From positions 1-11,374 of the forward strand of contig CAYGZY010000096.1 of the NCBI GenBank assembly GCA_964354485.1: a stretch of 11,374 bases of DNA. The letters run 5' to 3'. Shown here in pieces: positions 7,179-11,374 of this stretch. The first letter of the stretch is position 1, and the number at the start of each line of letters is the position of its first letter. A model generated the notes under the pieces. That model was not told the origin of the DNA. It made no database searches and saw only the letters and a list, made by a program, of their open reading frames with translations. Made by a program: the position numbers and the translations under genes. Origin of the DNA: CAYGXH01 sp964354485 (GTDB taxonomy: Bacteria; Bacteroidota; Ignavibacteria; UBA10030; SZUA-254).

Positions 7179-8477
7179 ATGTCTATGATCGTATTAGAGA
7201 TAATCATAATTATCATTTTGACGCTTGTTAACGGACTGCTAGCCATGGCTGAAATTGCTATTGTGTCGGGCCGCAAGGCGCGTCTACAGCAACTCGCAGA
7301 CCACGGGAATATGAGAGCCAAGTCGGCTTTACAGCTTGCGGAATCGCCGGGGGATTTTTTATCGACAGTACAGGTTGGAATAACATTCATCGGCATTTTT
7401 GCCGGCGCATTCGGAGGAATTACGATTGCGGAACAAATCGCTGATTATCTTGCCATATTTCCTTCTATCACACCATACGCCGAAACAATAGGTATTGCCA
7501 CCGTTGTTCTTGCAATAAGCTACCTTTCTCTTATTTTCGGCGAGCTAGTACCGAAACGGATAGCTCTCAGCAATCCGGAGAGAATCGGAGCGGCTGTTGC
7601 CCGTCCGATGCAGCTGCTGTCTAAAATCACATCACCGGCAGTGCGGTTCCTTAGTTTTTCAACGAATACCGTCCTTCGCCTGTTGAGAATAAAACAAACT
7701 TCGGGACAACCGGTAAGCGAGGAAGAAGTGCGCATACTCATCCGCCAGGGAATTCTCACAGGTGTTTTCGAAAAGGCAGAGCAGGAAATGATCGATGCCG
7801 TATTCCGCCTCGCCTCCCGGCGTGTCAGCGCGATCATGACCGCACGGAAGGATATTGTGGCCTTTGAAACCATAGATCCGATTAAAATCATCCAACAGAA
7901 AATCAAAAAAAGCGGACACTCTCACTACCCGCTATGTGAAGGGAGTCTGGATGATGTTCTCGGTGTCGTTTCGATGAAGGATCTCCTCATACAATCAATA
8001 ACAGAGAAAGACTTGAATCTCCAATCGGTAGTTCGCGAAATGCCGAGCATTCCTGAAAGCTCTTCAGCTCTCAAGGCACTCGATATGCTGAAAAAATCCG
8101 GCAAACCTGTCGGTTTGGTAATCGACGAATTCGGCGGATTGCTCGGGATAGTTACAGTAAACGACTTTGCCGGTGCGATTGTCGGAATATTACGCGAAGT
8201 AGCAACACCGACGATAACCCAACGTGCGGATGGCTCATGGCTTGTTGACGGTCTGCTTCCAATCGATGATTTCAGAGAGATGTTCCCATTGCTTCAACTT
8301 GATGAGGAGCCACACTCTTACACAACCGTAGGCGGATTCGTTCTTACGCGCTTCGGCCGCATCCCTGCAACCGGCGATGCGTTTGAAACAGCAAACTTCC
8401 GAATAGAAGTTGTCGATATGGACGGCCTTCGTGTGGATAAAGTACCTATCGTGCCAAGAAAAACTGAGAGCCAGTAG
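7179..8477 (+). CDS. CNNM/CorC-type transmembrane protein with CBS pair (hemolysin family)
   Basis: A 432-residue inner-membrane protein of the HlyC/CorC (TlyC, YfjD-like) family, linked in other organisms to Mg2+/Co2+ transport or resistance; direct hemolysin activity is generally doubtful. The CNNM/DUF21 domain spans about 1-180, with hydrophobic segments near 4-27, 62-88, 103-122 and 138-160, and the hallmark VNGLLAMAE (17-25) and GELVPKRIAL (121-130). A CBS pair follows (about 212-340; 'SAIMTARKDIVAFE', 'HYPLCEGSLDDVLGVVSMKDLL', 'VIDEFGGLLGIVTVND'). The C-terminal CorC/HlyC domain (about 347-427) contains DGSWLVDGLLPIDDF and TTVGGFVLTRFGRIPATGD. All expected domains are intact and the length is normal. 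AAGGA at 7166-7170, 8 nt ahead of ATG 7179, supports this start. An in-frame ATG two codons later is possible but worse spaced. No functional partner is adjacent. Confidence 0.93.
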   Translation: MSMIVLEIIIIIILTLVNGLLAMAEIAIVSGRKARLQQLADHGNMRAKSALQLAESPGDFLSTVQVGITFIGIFAGAFGGITIAEQIADYLAIFPSITPYAETIGIATVVLAISYLSLIFGELVPKRIALSNPERIGAAVARPMQLLSKITSPAVRFLSFSTNTVLRLLRIKQTSGQPVSEEEVRILIRQGILTGVFEKAEQEMIDAVFRLASRRVSAIMTARKDIVAFETIDPIKIIQQKIKKSGHSHYPLCEGSLDDVLGVVSMKDLLIQSITEKDLNLQSVVREMPSIPESSSALKALDMLKKSGKPVGLVIDEFGGLLGIVTVNDFAGAIVGILREVATPTITQRADGSWLVDGLLPIDDFREMFPLLQLDEEPHSYTTVGGFVLTRFGRIPATGDAFETANFRIEVVDMDGLRVDKVPIVPRKTESQ

Positions 8478-8484
8478 GCACAAA

Positions 8485-8512
8485 TCCGGTTACAAATAAA
8501 TAATGAACCGGA
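8485..8512 (+). other. Small hairpin between the CNNM and methyltransferase genes
   Basis: TCCGGTT (8485-8491) and AACCGGA (8506-8512) form a perfect 7-bp inverted repeat with a 14-nt AT-rich loop, just after the stop at 8477. No T-run follows, so it is not a standard intrinsic terminator. It may be a weak terminator or an RNA stability element. A TACAAT at 8514-8519 directly behind it could serve as a -10 box for the next gene, but no convincing -35 was found. Confidence 0.4.
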
Positions 8513-8578
8513 GTACAATCGGGATAATGGCCGAATATTGCGAGGGAACGGACCCGTGGAAAAAATATATAAATATAG

Positions 8579-9271
8579 ATGGAAAAGGAAGAATCATATT
8601 ATAGAGAAAGACTTGCCGCAGAAAAATTGAGGGGTTGCTACGAGCTTGCCTCGGCCCGGATCAGACAATACCTCGATGCTGAGGTAAACCACATATTACA
8701 GAAGATAAAAAGTATCGACAGTGTTCTGGAACTTGGCTGTGGCTATGGACGCATCATTCCATACCTCGCACGCAAAGCAAGTTTCGTAACCGGCATCGAT
8801 ATCTCACCGGCTAATCTGCGGCTGGCGCAGGAATACCTGGTAAATATACACAACTGCAGGTTGTATGAACAAAATGCCATCGATCTCAAATTTCAGGAAA
8901 ATACTTTTGATGTGGTTCTATGCATACAAAACGGAATATCTGCCTTCCACGCAGACAAACGGAAATTAGTGCTTGAATGTTACAGGGTGACAAAACCCGA
9001 AGGGATAATTCTTTTCTCTACTTATTCTGAAAAAATCTGGTATGATCGATTAAACTGGTTTCAATTGCAGGCAGAAGCCGGATTGATCGGAGAAATCGAT
9101 TACAAACGGACACGAGACGGAATAATTGTCTGTAAGGACGGTTTTCATGCCTCCACCGTGAACGCTGATGAATTTCTGTCGCTAACAAGCGAACTAAATG
9201 CTCACGTGTCGGTTGAGGAGGTTGATGAATCAAGTCTTTTCTGTGAAATTGTCAAACAGGAGGAGATCTAA
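8579..9271 (+). CDS. Class I SAM-dependent methyltransferase, substrate unknown
   Basis: The 230 residues hold a complete Rossmann-type methyltransferase domain. Motif I is VLELGCGYGRIIPYLA (49-64), binding the methionine part of SAM. An acidic ribose ligand, D74, ends strand 2 in VTGIDISPANL. The post-motif strand is FDVVLCIQNGISAF (110-123), and the strand 5 region is VTKPEGIILFSTYS (137-150). This is the Methyltransf_11/25 layout of small-molecule methyltransferases, and nothing points to a defined substrate. The C-terminal part (about 150-225) is less conserved and may set specificity. No strong SD is seen ahead of ATG 8579. The gene is followed after 2 nt by the CBM9-like gene, whose SD lies in its last codons, so the two are probably one transcription unit. 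Confidence 0.88.
   Translation: MEKEESYYRERLAAEKLRGCYELASARIRQYLDAEVNHILQKIKSIDSVLELGCGYGRIIPYLARKASFVTGIDISPANLRLAQEYLVNIHNCRLYEQNAIDLKFQENTFDVVLCIQNGISAFHADKRKLVLECYRVTKPEGIILFSTYSEKIWYDRLNWFQLQAEAGLIGEIDYKRTRDGIIVCKDGFHASTVNADEFLSLTSELNAHVSVEEVDESSLFCEIVKQEEI
9258..9263 (+). promoter_or_regulatory. Strong Shine-Dalgarno site inside the methyltransferase 3' end
   Basis: AGGAGG lies 10 nt before ATG 9274 and within the last codons of the methyltransferase gene (its TAA is at 9269-9271). It fixes the downstream start and implies that translation of the two genes is coupled. Confidence 0.85.
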
Positions 9272-9273
9272 TA

Positions 9274-9843
9274 ATGCTAAAATATACGAATATTTTTCTG
9301 CTGATTGTCGGATTGTACATAGTTGATACCTCGCAGATGATCGGGCAAATTAAAGTCAAATACGGCGCCAACATACTGCCAAATGGTAAATTTGCACATG
9401 GCGAATGGGGGGATGCAACTGACGTGAAACTGCCGGATAAATTAAATATTTTTATGAAACAGGACAGTTTATATCTTTATGTCGGCGTACAGTTCATTGA
9501 TACGATGCATACCGGAATCGATTTGTATATTGCCGAATCGAAAAGCATCCGTAAAAAACTACACGTTTCTGCGGCTCTGGGTGAAATGGATTTTACAGAT
9601 GTAGCATGGAGTGACTGGAAATGGGGTGCAAACGACCTATGGGTGGCAAACTCCGTAGGCCAGATCGTCGAGGACGGAAAACAAAAAGTAGTACCGCTGG
9701 AAGGTTTTGAATTTCAAATTCATAAATCATTATTGCCGGGAAAGAAATGGCTGACATTCCTCCATTTAAAAAGACCGGAGCTGATATTTCCCACTGATGG
9801 TACGCAGGATAATGTGATCAATTGGATGATGATTGAATTATAA
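9274..9843 (+). CDS. Secreted protein with CBM9/DOMON-like domain
   Basis: The 189-residue protein has an N-terminal signal peptide (about 1-24, ending near MIG-Q), so it should be exported. The body looks like a carbohydrate-binding-module-9-like beta-sandwich: NGKFAHGEWGDATDVKLPDKL (37-57) matches the usual 'DG...EW..A....' opening, followed by IFMKQDSLYLYVGVQFID (59-76), DLYIAES (83-89), a central SDWKWG segment, FEFQIHKSLLPG (145-156) and a closing NWMMIEL. Such domains occur on secreted enzymes and on stand-alone proteins. Here the domain makes up nearly the whole protein, so a binding rather than catalytic role is inferred. Ligand and partner are unknown. It is coupled to the upstream methyltransferase. 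No terminator with a T-run is obvious after the stop. Confidence 0.75.
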   Translation: MLKYTNIFLLIVGLYIVDTSQMIGQIKVKYGANILPNGKFAHGEWGDATDVKLPDKLNIFMKQDSLYLYVGVQFIDTMHTGIDLYIAESKSIRKKLHVSAALGEMDFTDVAWSDWKWGANDLWVANSVGQIVEDGKQKVVPLEGFEFQIHKSLLPGKKWLTFLHLKRPELIFPTDGTQDNVINWMMIEL

Positions 9844-9936
9844 ATATGGTTAGAATACATTAACGGAATTCTGGGAGGCAACGCCGCCATATTACCCCGT
9901 TAGAGTGAGAATAATATAATTTATCCCCCCTTCTAT

Positions 9937-10401
9937 TTATTCCTTCAACCATCCAAAAATGTAACGATTATCATATTCTATTGCGTATTCTTTCAGCATA
10001 CCCTCATATTCTTCACGAAATATTTTATAACGGTGATGTTCCTCTTGGTTCATGATATATTTAGCGATGGCATCAATTTGAGAATGAGAACAGGAAAATG
10101 CGCCAAATCCCTCCTGCCACTGGAATTTAAAGGGTAATCGGATTTCATTATTTACAAAATTGGTTGAGTCCCGTTTTACATCGCGAACTAAATTAGATAA
10201 AGCTGTATCTGGTTTCATTCCGATAAATATATGTGAGTGATCTGGCATTGTATTAATGGCAATGAGTTTGTGGCCCTGATTCTTTATGATGCCGGTGATG
10301 TATTTGTGAAGGCGTTCCTTCCAAATACGAGAAATCAATGCGTCACGATTTTTAACGGCAAATATAATATGTATATATATTTGTGTATATGTGTTTGCCA
10401 T
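9937..10401 (-). CDS. tnpA: IS200/IS605-RAYT superfamily Y1 (HUH) transposase TnpA
   Basis: A 154-residue single-domain HUH nuclease, full length for the family and apparently intact. It begins MANTYTQIYIHIIFAVKNRD, as in many Bacteroidota IS200-like transposases. The metal-binding HUH motif is PDHSHIFIG (H55 and H57), and the nucleophile is Tyr115 in IAKYIMNQEEHH; QWQEGFGAFSCS (94-105) is another family signature. Family members cut and rejoin single-stranded DNA at sites beside small hairpins and leave no inverted termini or target duplications. The start at 10401 is preferred over an in-frame TTG at 10410 because AGGAG on the minus strand (10411-10415) is 9 nt ahead of it. No accessory tnpB is present. 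On its 5' side is a long array of palindromes, which suggests a REP-associated (RAYT-like) role; that link is inference. The gene is visibly more AT-rich than the genes to its left, consistent with transfer. Confidence 0.93.
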   Translation of the reverse strand: MANTYTQIYIHIIFAVKNRDALISRIWKERLHKYITGIIKNQGHKLIAINTMPDHSHIFIGMKPDTALSNLVRDVKRDSTNFVNNEIRLPFKFQWQEGFGAFSCSHSQIDAIAKYIMNQEEHHRYKIFREEYEGMLKEYAIEYDNRYIFGWLKE

Positions 10402-10405
10402 ATCG

Positions 10406-10426
10406 TTCAACTCCTACGGAGTTGGA
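10406..10426 (-). promoter_or_regulatory. Palindrome covering the tnpA ribosome-binding site
   Basis: CAACTCC-TAC-GGAGTTG (10408-10424) is a perfect 7-bp stem with a 3-nt loop, extendable by a T-G and a T-A pair. On the minus strand the AGGAG Shine-Dalgarno site of tnpA (10411-10415) lies in the 3' arm, so folding of the mRNA would hide it. IS200 transposase translation is known to be repressed by such SD sequestration; its occurrence here is inferred from sequence. The stem also belongs to the palindrome family of the adjacent array. Confidence 0.7.
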
Positions 10427-10450
10427 ATTTGTTTTTTTATATTATGGTCT

Positions 10451-10620
10451 ATAAACGTATGACACCTACGGCGTCAAATTATCTTGTTCTATGGTCTGTG
10501 AACTTCAATAACCACGGCATCATATGTCATCATCACGTGTTATGCGTACGTGAAACCGCAACGGCGTAGCATCGGTCCGTAATTATTTATCCATAATCTA
10601 TAAACGTGTGACACCTACGG
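10451..10620 (+). repeat. 170-bp direct repeat, copy A
   Basis: Nearly identical to 10829-10997: from 10460 to 10575 it matches with no difference. Outside that there is one substitution (10459) and a small change at 10576-10577 that adds 1 nt. It spans three complete palindrome units and ends with a fourth. Confidence 0.93.
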
Positions 10621-10624
10621 TGTC
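10600..10624 (+). repeat. ATAAACGTGTGACACCTACGG unit with perfect small hairpin
   Basis: One of four copies of a 25-bp unit (others at 10451, 10829 and 10977). This copy has a perfect stem, GACACC-TAC-GGTGTC (10610-10624). The other three have C for T in the right arm, which leaves a G-U-type pair only when the minus strand folds. Confidence 0.8.
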
Positions 10625-10794
10625 ATATAGTCTATTTATGTTCTATGAATGTGAATAACCACAGCGTTATATGGCCTCACCCCTTGTTACGTGACCTGGA
10701 TAAATCTACAGTGTCATATGATCTCATCACGTGCTATATGAACGTGAGACATATATGGTGTGGCATCGGCGGTACATTATATACGCATTAATTC

Positions 10795-10816
10795 TTCAGC
10801 TCCTTTAGGGGCTAAA
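10795..10816. repeat. CTCCTTTAGGGG palindrome
   Basis: TTCAGCTCCT-TT-AGGGGCTAAA, an imperfect version of the palindrome at 11081-11102, immediately before copy B of the 170-bp repeat. Confidence 0.7.
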
Positions 10817-10828
10817 CATTTATAATCA

Positions 10829-10997
10829 ATAAACGTGTGACACCTACGGCGTCAAATTATCTTGTTCTATGGTCTGTGAACTTCAATAACCACGGCATCA
10901 TATGTCATCATCACGTGTTATGCGTACGTGAAACCGCAACGGCGTAGCATCGGACGTAATTATTTATCCATAATCTATAAACGTGTGACACCTACGG
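10829..10997 (+). repeat. 170-bp direct repeat, copy B
   Basis: Second copy of 10451-10620, displaced by 378 bp (377 after the 1-nt indel). The 208 bp between the copies is a diverged version of the same unit: 10726-10780 can be aligned to 10532-10587 with most positions matching. Confidence 0.93.
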
Positions 10998-11080
10998 CGT
11001 TTCATAATCTCATTTCATTTTATACGAATGTCTAATACTTGTGATGTTATATCGGTCCAATATTTTTTATCCATAAGCTA

Positions 11081-11102
11081 TTTAGCTCCTTTAGGAGCTA
11101 AA
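11081..11102. repeat. Perfect 10-bp-arm palindrome
   Basis: TTTAGCTCCT and AGGAGCTAAA (11081-11090 and 11093-11102) are exact inverted copies separated by TT. It can form an 8-bp stem with a 6-nt loop or a longer, tighter stem. It is followed by CGTTTATAGA (11103-11112), the exact reverse complement of 10448-10457 at the other end of the array. Confidence 0.85.
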
Positions 11103-11132
11103 CGTTTATAGACTAGCATCCACACCAGATTC

Positions 11133-11149
11133 AAACCCCATAGGGGTTT
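11133..11149. repeat. AAACCCC-ATA-GGGGTTT palindrome at the right edge of the array
   Basis: Perfect 7-bp stem with a 3-nt loop, the last member of the series. Beyond it the roughly 48-bp periodicity stops. Confidence 0.8.
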
Positions 11150-11322
11150 TACAATTTGTGGATTGTGCGTTTATAAGGATTTATTGAAGGGATTAGGATC
11201 TAAATTGCGGCAACAAAAATATACAAATGAAATATTAATAAGTGATGTTACGCAAAAACGGGTTTTCTTGTCCAACTAAATGGATACAATGCATACAGGT
11301 ATTTAAACGATGTTTTTAATGC

Positions 11323-11334
11323 TTGTATATACAA
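11323..11334. promoter_or_regulatory. Possible operator palindrome TTGTATATACAA
   Basis: Perfect 12-nt palindrome about 40 nt before the putative start of the next gene. Its size and place suit a repressor site, but AT-rich DNA gives such strings by chance fairly often. Confidence 0.25.
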
Positions 11335-11361
11335 ATTCAACTTTAACCCTTCGTACGAAAC

Positions 11362-11370
11362 AGAGGTGAT
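11362..11370 (+). promoter_or_regulatory. Ribosome-binding site of a gene starting at or past the window edge
   Basis: AGAGGTGAT is close to the full anti-16S complement AGGAGGTGAT. It ends 4 nt before the window edge. A TTG at 11372-11374 is too close to be a good start, so an ATG a few bases beyond the window is more likely. The product cannot be seen. Confidence 0.55.
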
Positions 11371-11374
11371 TTTG

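Larger units (their letters stand above)
10404..11150. repeat. Periodic array of short palindromes flanking tnpA (REP-like)
   Basis: About 16 related imperfect palindromes recur with centre spacings of 40-56 bp. Taking the ACGG/TAGG-like core as marker they lie at 10416, 10468, 10514, 10561, 10617, 10661, 10708, 10755, 10806, 10846, 10892, 10939, 10994, 11041, 11092 and 11141. The best-preserved are CACCTACGGYGTC, TAGCTCCTTTAGGAGCTA and AAACCCCATAGGGGTTT. The DNA between is also repetitive: ACGTGTGA-like strings precede cores and CATATG / ATCACGTG-like strings follow them, so the array is a degraded tandem repeat of roughly 47 bp. No coding frame is credible here. The likely origin is amplification by the neighbouring HUH transposase. 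Confidence 0.7.

Noticed and set aside
9861..9906. Left-end hairpin of an IS200-type element downstream of tnpA
   Set aside because: AACGG...CCGTT and GGC-AAC-GCC can be paired, but stems are short with long or unmatched interiors and do not match the right-side palindrome family. Element ends cannot be set from this.
10237..10569. Plus-strand 110-residue frame
   Set aside because: It is antisense to tnpA in its first half and runs into the repeat array in its second. Its composition is unlike a protein family and no good SD was seen.
10404..11150. CRISPR array
   Set aside because: Spacing is roughly regular, but the repeated cores are only 12-22 bp, differ from unit to unit and are palindromic. 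The intervening DNA is itself repetitive (a 170-bp duplication), so there are no unique spacers, and no cas gene is present.

Overview
The window reads as ordinary bacterial chromosome followed, in the last 1.5 kb, by a transposase-plus-repeat region. The gene content (long-type ValRS, a DPP5-like S9 peptidase, a DUF4402-type secreted protein, a CBM9-like secreted protein, a Bacteroidota-style IS200-like TnpA) suggests the Bacteroidota/Ignavibacteria/Chlorobi lineage. Clear Shine-Dalgarno sites ahead of several genes (for example AGGAGG at 9258-9263) fit Ignavibacteria/Chlorobi relatives better than classical Bacteroidia. This placement is inference from family resemblance; no marker was aligned.

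Layout: (1) 2-280, the 3' end of a gene for an exported protein with a terminal beta-sandwich domain. (2) 329-3100 valS, followed after 20 nt by a membrane-anchored NTF2-fold (SnoaL/DUF4440-like) protein. (3) 3931-4479, a small secreted DUF4402-like protein closed by a strong intrinsic terminator at 4519-4557. (4) 4662-6731, an exported prolyl-oligopeptidase-family peptidase with its own candidate promoter. (5) 6740-6910, a MITE-like element with 21-bp terminal inverted repeats and nested hairpins. (6) 7179-8477, a CNNM/CorC-type membrane protein with CBS domains. (7) 8579-9843, a class I methyltransferase and a secreted CBM9-like protein, probably translationally coupled. (8) 9937-10401 on the minus strand, a Y1 (HUH) transposase of the IS200/IS605-RAYT superfamily. 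(9) 10404-11150, a non-coding array of short palindromes. (10) 11323-11374, the control region of a gene that begins at or just beyond the window edge.

All genes except the transposase are on the plus strand. They look like separate small transcription units (housekeeping translation, envelope, peptide utilisation) rather than one pathway.

The least ordinary part is the transposase and its flank. About 16 small imperfect palindromes (mostly with CC-TAC-GG, CC-TTTA-GG or CC-ATA-GG centres) recur every 40-56 bp over some 740 bp. They are embedded in a degenerate tandem unit and include a near-identical 170-bp duplication. The first palindrome covers the ribosome-binding site of the transposase gene. 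This resembles a REP/RAYT arrangement, with the transposase next to its presumed substrate repeats and possibly regulated by one of them.
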